Translations under genes and position numbers: made by a program | Assembly (NCBI GenBank): GCA_036924085.1 | Contig: JAVGWX010000007.1 | Coordinates: 36,775,074-36,839,073, forward strand | Origin: Ariolimax columbianus | Lineage: Eukaryota; Mollusca; Gastropoda; Stylommatophora; Arionidae | Length of the DNA stretch: 64,000 nt | Direction: 5' to 3' | In this document: piece by piece, positions 51,375 to 62,147 of the stretch | How the letters are laid out: each line of letters starts with the position of its first letter | How positions within the stretch are numbered: position 1 is the first letter of the stretch | The notes under the pieces: model-generated | The model's input: only the letters and a program-made list of their open reading frames with translations | Told to the model about the DNA's origin: nothing | The model's database searches: none

Positions 51375-51690
51375 AGAACTATCCGGGTCATAGGCCAATG
51401 ATGATCCTCCTCCAGCAAGTTCGGTCGAGCTGCTCTTTCTGTCTTTTAGTTTCAGTCTCTTCTCTAGTTGTTTCTTGGTCCACCTCTCTACCCCCGTGGA
51501 CTCCATGTCAGGGCTTGTCTGACCACGTTTGATGGCGATTTCCGCAGCGTGTGTCCTTTCCAAGTCCATTTCCTACGTTTGATCTGTTGCTGCGCTGGTT
51601 GTTTTTCGTCACTGACTTTGATGAAGGCAGCCAGTTATAAATCGCTGGTTCCTGTTAGCTCATTCACTGTGCTGCATCGTTGCCGGCATC
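51375..51690 (-). pseudogene. LINE C-terminal fragment
   Basis: Minus-strand reading: QQQIKRRKWTWKGHTLRK, SPSNVVRQALTWSPRG then RGGPRNN, the W.GHTLR and RQAL.W.P.G blocks found at the end of several LINE proteins. Frames are broken. Confidence 0.65.
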
Positions 51691-51744
51691 AATAATACAT
51701 GAGTGAGTGTATGCAATAACACATACCAACACATGCATTCACTC

Positions 51745-51792
51745 CGGCGCGCACACGCGAGCGCGCACGCACTCACACACACACACAAACAA
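51745..51792. repeat. (CACG)n/(CA)n microsatellite
   Basis: Alternating CG and CA steps. Confidence 0.88.
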
Positions 51793-51833
51793 AATTAAAT
51801 TCACATTCAAAATACACGTATTCGATAAACATA

Positions 51834-51839
51834 TTGAGA

Positions 51840-51901
<62 letters not shown>

Positions 51902-51912
51902 AAGAGAAGTGA
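51834..51912. repeat. (GA)n microsatellite
   Basis: About 38 GA steps with a few interruptions. Confidence 0.93.
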
Positions 51913-52570
51913 AACAGGAAATGGGGATAAGAGAAAGAGCGCGAAAGAGATAAATGTACATAAAGGTGAAAATGGATTCTATGCAAAAGATGCCTTGTGG
52001 CTGAAGGCAGTCCAGGACAGAGAATAATCGATTCTCCAGCTCGAATCGATGTCGATCATTAGACCAATGTCGACCAATTGGCGAAACCTGAAAAGTTAGC
52101 CTTGTAGGAACACTGAGACTACGCAAGGCATGAAGAAATTCTACAGACACTGGAAACAAAGCCATATTTGGACCATATAACTAGAAAGCTTCCAAACCTA
52201 CTGGCCGCAAAAGCCTATAACACCAGTTAGTAAAGATTTCGAGCCGGAAGTCAACCAAGAAAATAACGGGGTTGAAAACTGGAGAGGCATGGACTGAAAA
52301 ATTGCAGCGCCCACGCATGTTGCACTCAAGAGAGACTAGTAACGTCATAGGTGGGCAGATGAGATGAATCTTGACGAGTGTGGACGCCTTCTATAAAATG
52401 TCAGTTTCAAGTTGGCTTTTTTCTAGCAAGTACACATTCGTTTTACATGTTGTGTGGGCTAACGTTTTCCGCCACAAGTCCGTTAGCTGTGTAATGTGTA
52501 CATGTTCTAGGGAAAATGTCTGCTGTGTCATGTGTACATAGATAACATGTCTGTTAACTGTGTCATTTGT
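51913..52570. other. No recognisable gene; short GTGTCAT.TGTACAT repetition
   Basis: Near 52488-52575 a loose repetition of TGTGT.ATGTGTACAT with ATGTCTGTTA words is visible. No frame or element recognised. Confidence 0.45.
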
Positions 52571-52878
52571 ACATTTTTTCGAAAAAAGCAGCGATCATCC
52601 TGAGGCTGTCGACAGTGCCATAAAGCTTGTCTAGTATTGCCACTGGTGATGGCCACATCTGCTTTCTCTGATCCTCGTATGTCGGGCAGTTTTGCAGCAA
52701 ATGTTCAGGGGTCATTTCCCGGTACCATACGTGCATTCGTCAGTGCCACCTATCTTCAATTTATTGAATAGGTGGTACCTCAGTCTATTGTGGCCTGTGC
52801 GGAGTCTGAAGACCACGACCTGCTCTCTTCTGTTCAACTGGTAATAGGCATAATTTTTTGTGTAGTTGGGAGGATCAA
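52571..52878 (-). pseudogene. I-like LINE C-terminal fragment (copy D), minus strand
   Basis: Reverse complement of the copy C segment: plus-strand GTCGACAGTGCCATAAAGCT, TATGTCGGGCAGTTTTGCAG and CAGTCTATTGTGGCCTGTGC match the CCHC region and RLRTGHNRLRYH codons of copy A. Both ends are ragged and no GAA tail is present, so it is probably a rearranged piece. Confidence 0.85.
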
Positions 52879-53034
52879 ACAGAATAGGCGAGAATTTCTG
52901 GAATCTGTCAACGTTGATCCATGGTAAGGAGAGTAGTCACCAGTTTCTACAGCAGCATGACATTATCCATGCTTTCTGACCATGTAATAACAAATGTGTT
53001 ATCTAACCCTAACCATCTCTTCTACATTTCTGTC

Positions 53035-53297
53035 TTTTACTTATTTATTTCATTATTTTCGTTCGCCTTATTTCTCTATTTCGCAAAGCCGTGTCCGTTG
53101 CACTCTGTTTGTATTTTGCGCCTGTCAGTTGAGTGCATCCAACTTCCGCATTCATTTTATGTAAGGGTCTGCTTCCTCCTGCATTTTCTAAGGGTTTGCT
53201 TCCCCGGGTTGATGACCGGTGCTCTGATGAGGGAGCGAACATAGCCCCTTGGGTGTTGTGAGCCGCGTCACTTAAACCACTAGCTCACGCCGGCCCC
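53035..53297 (-). mobile_element. Family-A SINE (copy 3), minus strand
   Basis: On the minus strand: GGGGCCGGCGTGAGCTAGTG head, an altered B-box region, CCCGGGGAAGCAAACCCTTA, the core GGAAGTTGGATGCACTCAAC, GACAGGCGCAAAATACAAAC and GGCGAACGAAAATAATG. More diverged than the copy at 11777. Confidence 0.82.
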
Positions 53298-53820
53298 TCT
53301 AACTTATTTATTTGAAATAAAATTATATCGACCTGTCCTCCCCTTACCTCGAAATAGAATGTCCCGTTACGTACGATGGGAACCCAGTGGACTCAGTGTT
53401 TATGGTACATTAAACCGCAAATACCAATAACATTTGTTATTTAGTTTCATTATTGTATGTGCATGAGAGGGTGTGGGGGGTGGGGGGAAGGAAATGAGGT
53501 TGTAGATATAATCTTTTTCTTTCTCTCCCCCCCCCCCCGCCCCATCACACACACACACAATCCCAAGCTACCAATAGTATCCCGAGGATTAACCAACGAC
53601 GTAAAACGTTCATACGAGACTTCCTACAGCATGACCGGAAACTGAATTAAGTTTACGCTTCATGAGACAACGTGACTACGTGACTAGTGGCATGGATCAC
53701 ACACCAAATTTGACTGTGTTCGGATTTATGAAGTAGGGGGTGATCCCATTAACAGATGTGCTCTCTAGCCAGATGCACTGGGCGGTAAAGATCCAAACAT
53801 AGTACAAAGCACTCATTTGA
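53298..53820. other. No gene; G-run and C-run patches
   Basis: G-rich patch at 53468-53490 and C-rich plus CA patch at 53526-53562. A fragment GCCAGATGCACTGGGCGG at 53769 resembles the SINE core. Nothing else. Confidence 0.45.
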
Positions 53821-54055
53821 ATTCCGTCATCTTCTCTATATCAAAGGACGGCTGCAATGGTTCTCAAACGCTCTCTGTGGTTTGCTTTGATGGTACACTC
53901 TTCCAGGCTTTTCTCTGTCCATCATTTTATCATATCCTCTCACTTACAGCGTTATTTTCGCCTGGTATGTTTGTTATTCAACTTTAATTCCGGTGTTGTT
54001 TTAGGCATGATGTAATTTCGTGTAACGTGATCAAAAAGATCTGACGGACTCAGAT
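53820..54055 (-). pseudogene. LINE C-terminal fragment (family Q, copy 2)
   Basis: Minus-strand reading: DHVTRNYIMPKTTPELKLNN, KWWTEKSLEECTIKANHRER, LRTIAAVL and YREDDGIQ, corresponding to GHITRNTSLLKTILE and RWTGKSLPDCTIKTRDRVRL of the copy at 44390-44860. It abuts the GAA tail of the I-like LINE to its right. Confidence 0.7.
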
Positions 54056-54059
54056 TTCG

Positions 54060-54338
54060 GTCATGTTCTTCATCTTCTTGTTCTTCTTCTTCTTCTTCTT
54101 CATCTTCTTGTTTTTCTTCTTGTTCTTGTTTTTCCCCTTCTTCTTCTGGTTCTTGATGTTGTTGTTGTTCTTCTTCTTGTTCTTCGTCTTCTGCTTCTTT
54201 TTGTTCTTCTTTCTCTTGTTCTTGTTCTTCTTCTGCTTCCTCTTCGTCTTCTTCAAACCACTGCGTTTATGCTTCTAGTCCAAAGAAGTTCATAAAGAGA
54301 ACTGTTCCAACTGTCTTCGCCGGTCCTGCACAGTTTTT
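54060..54338 (-). pseudogene. 3' end and GAA tail of the minus-strand host I-like LINE
   Basis: Reading the minus strand from 54350: TVLQKLCRTGEDSWN (copy A: VELQDKLYGSGESLRMT), then a few residues and a TGA near 54256, immediately followed by a GAA-rich run that fills 54250-54060. This is the 3' terminus of the LINE whose earlier part lies at 62570-64000. The Lys/Asn-rich and Phe-rich frames over the GAA run are artefacts. Confidence 0.75.
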
Positions 54339-54888
54339 GGAGCACGGTCATTCTCCCGGCTCAGGCTACCTCTCATTGGTCTATATCAGTAGGTCAGTCA
54401 TTCTCCCGGCTCAGGCTACATCTCATTGGTCTATATCAGTAGGTCAGTCATTCTCCCGGCTCAGGCTACCTCTCATTGGTCTATATCAGTAGGTCAGTCA
54501 TTCTCCCGGCTCAGGCTACCTCTCATTGGTCTATATCAGTAGGTCAGTCATTCTCCCGGCTCAGGCTACATCTCATTGGTCTATATCAGTAGGTCAGTCA
54601 TTCTCCCGGCTCAGGCTACCTCTCATTGGTCTATATCAGTAGGTCAGTCATTCTCCCGGCTCAGGCTACCTCTCATTGGTCTATATCAGTAGGTCAGTCA
54701 TTCTCCCGGCTCAGGCTACCTCTCATTGGTCTATATCAGTAGGTCAGTCATTCTCCCGGCTCAGGCTACATCTCATTGGTCTATATCAGTAGGTCAGTCA
54801 TTCTCCCGGCTCAGGCTACCTCTCATTGGTCTATATCAGTAGGTCAGTCATTCTCCCGGCTCAGGCTACCTCTCATTGGTCTATATCA
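54339..54888. repeat. 50-bp minisatellite, left part (11 units), LINE-derived
   Basis: Unit: GGTCTATATCAGTAGGTCAG, TCATTCTCCCGGCTCAGGCT, ACCTCTCATT. On the minus strand the unit reads PTDIDQ-EVA-AGRM with stops at the dashes, matching the LINE segment after the CCHC motif (copy A: CPTYEDQREQMWPSP). A CTACA/CTACC variant recurs every third or fourth unit. The array is interrupted by a 7259-bp insertion and continues at 62148. Confidence 0.88.
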
Positions 54889-55130
54889 ATTGCAGATCAT
54901 AAGTTCAGACAATTTTCAGCACTTTGAAATGTATTGCAATTTTAACGCACTAATTATGTGGATAAGTTAAAAGCATTTCCACTGACTTTCAAGTAATTTT
55001 ACTCACAAGAAAAACCAATGTGTCTAAAAATCAAAATTGAGCAGAAGGCGATTTGAAAAACAAAATTGTAGATCATAAGTTTAGACAATTTTCAATCTGG
55101 GGTAGTTGACTCGCCGCCGCGATTAAATCT
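54889..55130 (+). other. AT-rich leader of the chimera with a direct repeat
   Basis: GATCATAAGTTCAGACAATTTTCA at 54895 and its near copy at 55071 (in words: GATCATAAGTTTAGACAATT) lie 176 bp apart. No frame. It might be a promoter or untranslated region of the element, or spacer sequence of rDNA origin; the sequence alone does not say. Confidence 0.5.
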
Positions 55131-55740
55131 CAGCCAGTGTTCGTAAAGTGATCTCAGTCCCACCAGGCGGAGCGATAGCGCGGGCTTGCGGAAAACGCTT
55201 GCTCGCCTTTCCCCGTTGAGGTATCGGGATGCGTTTTTTTTTTTGGCGTCTCCTCCGCCGAGGTGCGCTGCTCTGGTCCGTATCGAGAAACGTTGTCAGT
55301 CGGTGGTGATTTATCTAAGGCTTATAGCAGAGCTCGACAGTACGTCTCGCTGTTGGTCAGACTCTCGCAAAGAGCTTGTGACCGGCAAATGGAAAGCAGG
55401 AATCGTGCCCGAAGGCCCTGTGTTCTCCCGGGGACCAACCCTCGGGAGAAGGGCAGGCCGGCAGGCCAAATTGTCTCTAGTCCCAGTGAAATTCATCGCC
55501 GGGGTCGTTGGGATCCGTTCTGCACAGAGCGCTGCCATCCCTCCTCGAGCGAACCCGGTCGGTCGGTCGTCTGGTGTGTTTAGGGGCCCCTGTCAGGCGG
55601 TCCTAAGTCGACGGAGTGAGGGACGGGGGGAACAACCGTCCGTCCGTTCGTCAGTCGGTCCCTGCGGCCGTCCCAGTGAGGTTTTTTACACACCCGTCCT
55701 TCGCCGACCGGTGTGTGCGGTACGTACGTCTCCGACAGAT
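55131..55740 (+). other. GC-rich stretch directly upstream of 18S, external transcribed spacer-like
   Basis: Composition rises sharply to GC-rich, and the stretch joins the 18S 5' end without a break (CTCCGACAGATATCTGGTTG at 55727). Position and composition fit a 5' external transcribed spacer. A 218-codon frame at 55186-55842 runs into the 18S and is not a gene. Confidence 0.55.
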
Positions 55741-56846
55741 ATCTGGTTGATCCTGCCAGTAGTCATATGCTTATCTCAAAGATTAAGCCATGCATGTCTA
55801 AGTTCACACTGTCTCACGGTGAAACCGCGAATGGCTCATTAAATCAGTCGAGGTTCCTTAGATGACACGATCCTACTTGGATAACTGTGGCAATTCTAGA
55901 GCTAATACATGCTTACCAAGCTCCGACCCTCGCGGAAAGAGCGCTTTTATTAGTTCAAAACCAATCGTCGTTTCCCCTCGCGGGGTTGCGGCGTCCCCAC
56001 TGGTGACTCTGGATAACTTTGTGCTGATCGTATGGCCTCATGTGTCGGCGACGCATCTTTCAAATGTCTGCCTTATCAAATGCCGATGGTACGTGACATG
56101 CCTACCATGTTTGTAACGTATAACGGGGAATCAGGGTTCGATTCCGGAGAGGGAGCATGAGAAACGGCTACCACATCCAAGGAAGGCAGTAGGCGCGCAA
56201 CTTACCCACTCCCGGCACGGGGAGGTAGTGACGAAAAATAACAATACGGGACTCTTTCGAGGCCCCGTAATTGAAATGAGTACACTTTAAACCCTTTAAC
56301 GAGGATCTATTGGAGGGCAAGTCTGGTGCCAGCAGCCGCGGTAATTCCAGCTCCAATAGCGAATATTAAGCCGGCGCGTTTACTTTGAAAAAATTAGAGT
56401 GTTCACAGCAGGCCTCGGCTGCCTGAATAATGGTGCATGGAATAATGGAATAGGACCTCGGTTCTATTTTGTTGGTTTTCGGACCTGGAGGTAATGATTA
56501 ACAGGGACAAACGGGGGCATTCGTATAGCGGCGTTGGAGGTGAAATTCTTGGATCGCCGCAAGACGAGCTACTGCGAAAGCATTTGTCAAGAAAGTTTTC
56601 ATTAATCAAGAACGAAAGTCAGAGGCGCGAAGACGATCAGATACCGTCGTAGTTCTGACCATAAACGATGCCGACTAGCGATCCGCAAGAGTTGCTTCGA
56701 TGACTCTGCGGGCAGCTTCCGGGAAACCAAAGTATTTGGGTTTCTGGGGGAAGCATGGTTGCAAAGCTGAAACTTAAAGGACTTGACGGAAGGGAACCAC
56801 CAGGAGTGGAGCCTGCGGCTTAATTTGACTCAACACGGGAAAACAC
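55741..56846 (+). pseudogene. 18S rRNA 5' part, with a V4 deletion (rRNA pseudogene)
   Basis: Starts with the universal 18S 5' end (CTGGTTGATCCTGCCAGTAG) and contains AATACATGC, CGACGCATCTTTCAAATGTC, GGTGCCAGCAGCCGCGGTAA (530 loop), AATCAAGAACGAAAGTCAGA and GCGGCTTAATTTGACTCAAC (to 56832). At 56360-56385 the sequence jumps from CCAATAGCGAATATTAAG to TTTACTTTGAAAAAATTAG, so most of the V4 region (usually well over 100 nt) is missing. Several conserved sites are altered (AAGGACTTGACGGAAGGGAA for the usual AAGGAATTGACGGAAGGGCA). The last third of 18S is absent. Confidence 0.92.
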
Positions 56847-56970
56847 TGAAATGATTGACATGCCGAGAGCACTTTCGTTGGGTCTAATATGGAACGGGTG
56901 CTGGAATTAGACCCTCGAAAATCTGGGGCTATCCTCTCGGTAGCTTGATTGTCTCGCATCTAGTGTTCGC

Positions 56971-57006
<36 letters not shown>

Positions 57007-57170
57007 ACCTGCGGCTTAATTTGACTGAATACGCCAATACTGTAGAATGACTGACAAATCGAGAGCACTTCCGTTGGGTCTAATAATGAACGTGTGCTGG
57101 TATTAGACTCACGGAAGACAAGTCAGCTCTTTAACATTCTAATGAAAGAACGCTACGGAAATCGTGTTTA
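56775..57170 (+). repeat. 196-bp tandem duplication across the 18S-28S junction
   Basis: TAAAGG.ATTGACGGAAGGG occurs at 56775 and 56971, and GTTGGGTCTAATA with GAACG.GTGCTGG occurs at 56878 and 57074; both offsets are 196 bp. Each copy runs from 18S sequence into sequence like 28S (compare GGTCTAATAGTGAACGGGTG at 57232), so the fusion predates the duplication. The second copy is more like canonical 18S in its first part (GGAATTGACGGAAGGGCACC). Confidence 0.8.
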
Positions 57171-57231
57171 ACCCAGCAGAAATCGCAGATACCTGGTCAT
57201 TGACAAACAAAAGCCCTCATTTAATTCGTCT

Positions 57232-57700
57232 GGTCTAATAGTGAACGGGTGCTGGAAATAGACCATCTGAAGACAGGTCAGTTTTACCCCACTAATGACA
57301 GGGCGTTGCTACGGTAATCCAGCTCAATTCGAGAGGAGCCGCAGACATTTGGTTCACGTACAAGGCTGATAAGCAAATAGCGCGATGCTACCATGTGAAG
57401 GATTACGGCCGAACGCCTGTAAGCCGGAATCCCGCCCAAAATCTCAGCACCACTGCAATGGGAGGATTCGACATGGTCGGGACCTGGGGCTCGCGCTCCA
57501 GCCCTATCTGGTAGAGCCGCAGAAAGAGGTCTCTGCCGTCCGCCGATCAAAGCGGGCGGATAGCTGCTTGATATTCACCCTATACGGCGATGGGGTGCGA
57601 AACCACCAACATAAGACTTAGCTCTTGGTCGGGGTGTCGAAAACAGTAGAGCAGCCACCTCACTGTGAACTGTCGAGACTCAACCAATGACCATGAGATT
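57232..57700 (+). pseudogene. 28S rRNA 3' end (rRNA pseudogene)
   Basis: Matches the end of large-subunit rRNA in order: GACAGGTCAGTTTTACCCCA, the sarcin-ricin-loop region with GAGAGGAGCCGCAGACATTT, GAAGGATTACGGCCGAACGC then GTAAGCCGGAATCCCGCCC, TTGATATTCACCCTATACGG, and the terminal TCTTGGTCGGGGTGTCG, GTAGAGCAGCCACCTCACTG. The sarcin-ricin loop is damaged (the usual AGTACGAGAGGA reads AATTCGAGAGGA). ITS1, 5.8S, ITS2 and most of 28S are absent. Exact 3' end uncertain by about 20 bp. Confidence 0.85.
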
Positions 57701-58440
57701 TGACCGCACACTAGGCGAACAACATCTCCGTGACATTACCAGGCTTGTCCCCTGGTTAAATGCACTTCTGCCTCGATCTCTACCTCTGTACGCTATCAGC
57801 CATACCAATGGACGCAGAAGAGATGCAGACTAGCGGACATTGCACATCTGCCCTATTGTGTCAACCTCCCCGGTGGCGGGGAATGCTAGGCGTGCAATCA
57901 CTGAAGATGGCCCGAGAAAATAAAGGGAGCAAAGAGGTACCCCGCCCACATGCACATGATACGTTTCTGGCATGACGTGACGATCCTGGGATACAGACAC
58001 ACTGGACTGCCTCTCTTCCGGGTAAACCAGTCCATATCATATATCATCTCATATATCATCACCGCACCCTATAGACACGAGTAGTGAAGACTCGTTAGTC
58101 TGGTAAGACAACTTCCATAAGAGAGACAACTCTGATCCAAAACAACTGCTGCCTTGCAGATAGGCTGGGGACAGCCAAAGGCTAAGGAGGGCATCCCTAC
58201 AGAAACGCCTGTTGAAATCGGATGCACAGGGCCACAAGCCTAACGAAACAGTGCAACGTAAATCGCAGTATGATGACAGTACAACCAATCAGAAAAACGT
58301 ATGGCGCTCATCCTGCGGAGTCCCGCCAGGCAGCGAGAGTGCCGGGCCTCACGCCTCGAAGGGGCCCACCCTTGACAACTGGTGGTCACCTACCCATGTG
58401 TTGTGGAGTCAAGGAACATGGCTATGGGGCAATTTCTATT
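57701..58440 (+). other. Linker between 28S end and LINE endonuclease, with a SINE-core-like segment
   Basis: No clear ORF1. 58120-58265 contains GGCTAAGGAGGG, TGTTGAAATCGGATGCACAG, GGCCACAAGCC and ACAGTGCAACG, resembling the shared core of SINE family A and E2. It may be a decayed SINE or part of the LINE's own 5' untranslated region. CTGGACTGCCTCTC with GTAAACCAGTCC at 58001-58034 could form a hairpin. Confidence 0.45.
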
Positions 58441-59090
58441 GACCAAAAACTCAAGACCCTCAAACTACTACAGTGAAATGCGGAGGGAGTCATTAACATA
58501 AAGCTTTCCCTAACACATCACCTGCATGAAGGTAAGATTGACGTGGCATGTATCCAGGAAACGCACCTCAACAATAATCATAAATTCTCAATCAGAGGAT
58601 ACCAGACCTTCCGTCTCGATAGAGAAGGTCACAAAGGAGGGGTCCTGATACTGACCCGAAACTGCATACCGATTAGCACGGTATCTGTCAATCACACCGG
58701 ACAAGCAGAAATTGTAGGAGTTGACATAATGGCTCAAGAGACGAAGCTCCGCATTTTCAATCTGTACGGACCACCAAATAAAGACCTATCGCTCTCGAGT
58801 ATGGAAGTCAACGACTCCAACTGCATAGTAGTTGGAGACTTCAACAGCCACTCGGAGAGATGGGGATACTCGGACACAGCAGAGGTGACGAAGTGGCAGA
58901 TTGGGAGATAGATACAAATTTCTCCCTAATCAATAGGCCGGAGGATAGCCCTAGTTTCTATTCGAGAACATGGCATACCACCTCGACTCCAGATTTGGCC
59001 TTCTCCACACAGGACATACACCATAAAATAGACCGCCAGGTGCTAAACTAACTGGCAGGTAGCGACCACAGGCCGATATGGCTAGACATT
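58441..59090 (+). pseudogene. LINE endonuclease domain (broken)
   Basis: An apurinic-endonuclease-like domain with its motifs in order: LKLLQ then stop then NAEGV (normally LQWNAGG) at 58462-58491, CIQETHL (catalytic Glu) at about 58550, GGVLILTRN, LRIFNLYGPP, VVGDFNSHSERWGY, then after a one-base loss near 58878 GDEVADWEI, SFYSRTWHTTSTPDLAF and GSDHRPIW (catalytic SDH) at about 59060. Breaks: TGA at 58474-58476 in place of the conserved Trp, the frameshift near 58878, and TAA at 59049-59051. These would inactivate the protein, so this copy could not move itself. Confidence 0.88.
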
Positions 59091-60983
59091 GAAATGGAAG
59101 AAGGCCCACAGGAAACAAAACCGCTTCCACGTTGGAATTACAAACGAGCCGACTGGGACAGATTTGCAATCCTGACAGATGGGCTGTGTGAAACCATCAA
59201 CACACGAAACAACAAAATGAAGCCCATGGTGGAAAGCCTAAGCAATGCAATAATGCAAGCCGCCACTGAAACTACCCCAAGAGGAGCTAGGAAAAACTAT
59301 AAGCCATATTGGAATGATGAGTTGCAGAAAGCGGAAGATGCAGTAACAAATGCTAGGAACATGGCAGAGCGAGAACAATCTATGGAGGCAAACATCGCCC
59401 TCAAAGCCGTCACGGCGAAATACAAATACACTCTAAACCAAACAGCAAGAGAGAGCTGGAAAAACAAAACCGAACGCCTCAACCTAGACAAAGAAGGGAA
59501 CAAGCTATGGAAGCAAGTCAGAGCCATGAATGACGAAACCCCTTCAAACAAACAAATTACCATCAAGCAGGGCGAAAACTTGCTCACTGGAAAAAAAGCC
59601 GCAAACGCTTTTGTAGAACACTATGCCAGAGCAAACCACATCGAGGTCCCTGCAGATAGGCATACCGACAATAGTTAAGAGCAAAAGGGGCACGACAACA
59701 TCAATACGGCACCAGAAGAGCATATGATGGCCAAATTAACAATGAGTGAAATGGAAGAGGCCATGAGAACATTAAAGAAAAGGAAATCTCCCGGAAAAGA
59801 CGGGATAATAAACGAAATGCTGATGGGGCTGGGCCAAACAGCGAAGAGGAAACTGCTATCAGTCCTGAACCAAAGCTGGAAAAAGGGTATTGTACCCCAG
59901 GCATGGAAAGACGCAGTACTGGTACCAGTACCAAAGAAGGGAAAGGACAAAACAGATCCAAATGGATACAGGCCTATCAGCCTACTGAGCTGTGTCGGCA
60001 AACTGATGGAACGTATGATAAACACCAGACTGATGTGGCATCTGGAAGAAAAACGAATACTAATTCCACAGCAAGCAGGCTTTAGACAGCACAGATCCAC
60101 TGAGGACCAGGTCATCCTCATAGCCCAGGAAATAGAAGATGCCTACCAGGCACAGAAATACACAGTAGCGGTTTGGGTGGACCTGGAAAAGGCATTTGAC
60201 AAAGTCTGGAAAGATGGACTTAGAGTCAAGCTAAGGAGAAGTGAAGTTTGTGGGAGAATGTACAAGTGGATCAACCACTACCTCCAAAAAAGAACGGCCA
60301 GAGTCCAAGTACAAGGGCAGATGAGCAAAAAGGTGACACTCGAGCAGGAAGTACCCCAAGGGGGAGTACTGTCACCCACACTCTTCCTGGTGTATATAAA
60401 CGACATTACAGAGAATATACCAAGAAGAGTCCATAGCTCAATGTTTGCAGACGATCTGGCTATGTGGACCTCTGAAAAGAATCTAACCATAGCAAGAAAT
60501 CGGATGCAGCAGGCCCTAACATCGCTGGAAGAGTGGGCGAGCTCATGGCTGGTCAAAATAAACGAGGAGAAAAGCACATGTACAATATTCTCGCTTTCAA
60601 TCTTACCTAAAAACACAAAATTAAGCCTAAATGGCAAATTCCTGCAGCCAAACGACAACCCAAACTATCTGGGAGTCACATTTGATCGGCGCATGACATG
60701 GAAAAGTCAGATCGAGAGAAACCGAATGAGAGCCAGAGAAAGAATGCAATCATGAGGAAACTTGCTGGCACAAGCTGGGGAGCAGACGAAAGCATACTAA
60801 AGAAAATGTACACTGGAAGAGTGAGACCAGTTCTCGAGTATGGCATTGCGGCATGTGGACAACAGCAGCAAAGGCGAACTTCGATAAAGTTAGCAAACTT
60901 CAAAACCAAGCCATGAGAGTTATAACAGGAGGCATGAAGTCAACGCCAATTGTAGAACTTGAAAAGAATACAAAACTGTAATC
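59091..60983 (+). pseudogene. LINE linker and reverse transcriptase domain (broken)
   Basis: Linker 59094-59678 (PRWNYKRADWDRF, ENLLTGKKAANAFVEHYA) ends at TAA 59676-59678; RT continues in the same frame: KKRKSPGKDGIINEML, VLVPVPKKGKD, GYRPISLLSCVGKLMER, IPQQAGFRQHRSTEDQV, motif A VWVDLEKAFDKVW, motif B VPQGGVLSPTLFLVYIND, motif C FADDLAMW at about 60440 and YLGVTFDRRMTW. Compared with copy A: one G lost at about 60747 (AGAATGCAATC for AGAATGGCAATC), TG gained at about 60856, and CAA to TAA at 60979-60981. The catalytic Asp residues themselves are intact. Confidence 0.9.
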
Positions 60984-62147
60984 CATGACCGATAGAAGAG
61001 ACTGCAGAGTCCAGCTGCAGTCAGAGAAACTCCCAAGACTGACTGACCATCCAATGCACCAGAGACTAAATAATTTGGGAAATGGGAAACTAAAGCGGAG
61101 AAACTTTGCAGAAATAGCCAAAGTAAAGATGCACGAAGATCCCATAAACGCACTAACAACACCAAAGCCCATCACTACTGTACGAAAACCTACCTGGAGG
61201 CAGGATATATTTCCAGAGGTGGTAGAAAATATACCAGGTATTGGAAACAAAAACTGCCAGACTGAAAAAGAAAGGAGAGATACTACCCTAAGCTTTATAT
61301 CGAAAAACTACCCAAGCATGGACTGGACCCATGCATACACCGACGGTTCTGTAACAAACACTACACAGAATGGAGGGGCATGAGCATTCCTCAACCTACC
61401 AAATGGCAGAAAAATAACACTGTCATTCGCTACTGGTAAGTACACAAGCAATTTCAGAGCGAAGGCAGAGGCACTGAGGGCGGCAGTGGAAGAAATGGTG
61501 ACACATAAAGAAAATGAAAGCCATACAGTCCTGCTTACAGATGCTCTGGCCGTAGTCACAGCGCTAAAAAGCCAGAAAAACACTGAGCTTAATGGCTTAA
61601 GAGCAGTACTCTGTCAACTATGCCAGCAGTCCGCACCAAAAAGGATAGTGGTACAGTGGGTCCCATCACACTGCAACATCCAAGGCAACGAGGAGGCAGA
61701 CAGACTGGCAAAAGAAGGTGCAAGACTACCACAAACAGATACTAGTATGACGTACGAAGAGTCAAAACGGCTTATTAGAGCTAGATACATGACCAAATGG
61801 GAAACTGAACATACCGGCTACACCAAAAACGATGCCTATTACCAGTTGAACAGAAGAGAGCAGGTCGTTGTCTTCAGACTTCGCACTGGCCACAATAGAC
61901 TGAGGTACCACCTATTCAACAAATTGAAGATAGGTAGTACCGACGAATGCCCGTGTGGTACCGGGAAAATGACCGCTGAGCATCTGCTGCAGAACTGCCC
62001 GACATACGAGGATCAGAGAGAGAATATGTGGCCATCACCAGTGGCAACACAAGACAAGCTATATGGCAGTGTCGACAGCGTCAGGATAACCGCCGCTAAA
62101 ATAATGGTTACTGTCTGACTGCGTACGATGAAGAAGAAGAAGAAGAA
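60984..62147 (+). pseudogene. LINE RNase H and C-terminal CCHC region with GAA tail
   Basis: RNase H: HAYTDGS at about 61332-61352, FRAKAEAL (the catalytic Glu of copy A's FRAEAEAL is Lys here, near 61463), LLTDALA and NEEADRLA, with QWVPSHCN; then CPCGTG...AEHLLQNC. GGA to TGA at 61381-61383 stops the frame before the second acidic site. The stop at 62116-62118 is followed by CTGCGTACGAT and GAA triplets. Compared with copy A, five codons around AFFEK are lost near 62095. This is the 3' end of the chimeric insertion. Confidence 0.9.

Noticed and set aside
54339..54888. 50-bp array as an rDNA intergenic-spacer enhancer array upstream of 18S
   Set aside because: Attractive because it lies just upstream of 18S and recurs downstream of the rDNA block. 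But on the minus strand the unit reads as LINE C-terminal codons, the LINE frame enters it at 62571, and the LINE 3' end with GAA tail follows at 54338-54060.
55186..55842. 218-codon open frame
   Set aside because: It runs from GC-rich spacer-like sequence into 18S rRNA and has no domain; chance frame in GC-rich DNA.
55741..57700. Functional rRNA genes
   Set aside because: 18S lacks most of V4 and its last third, conserved positions are changed, the sarcin-ricin loop of the 28S part is altered, and 5.8S with most of 28S is missing.
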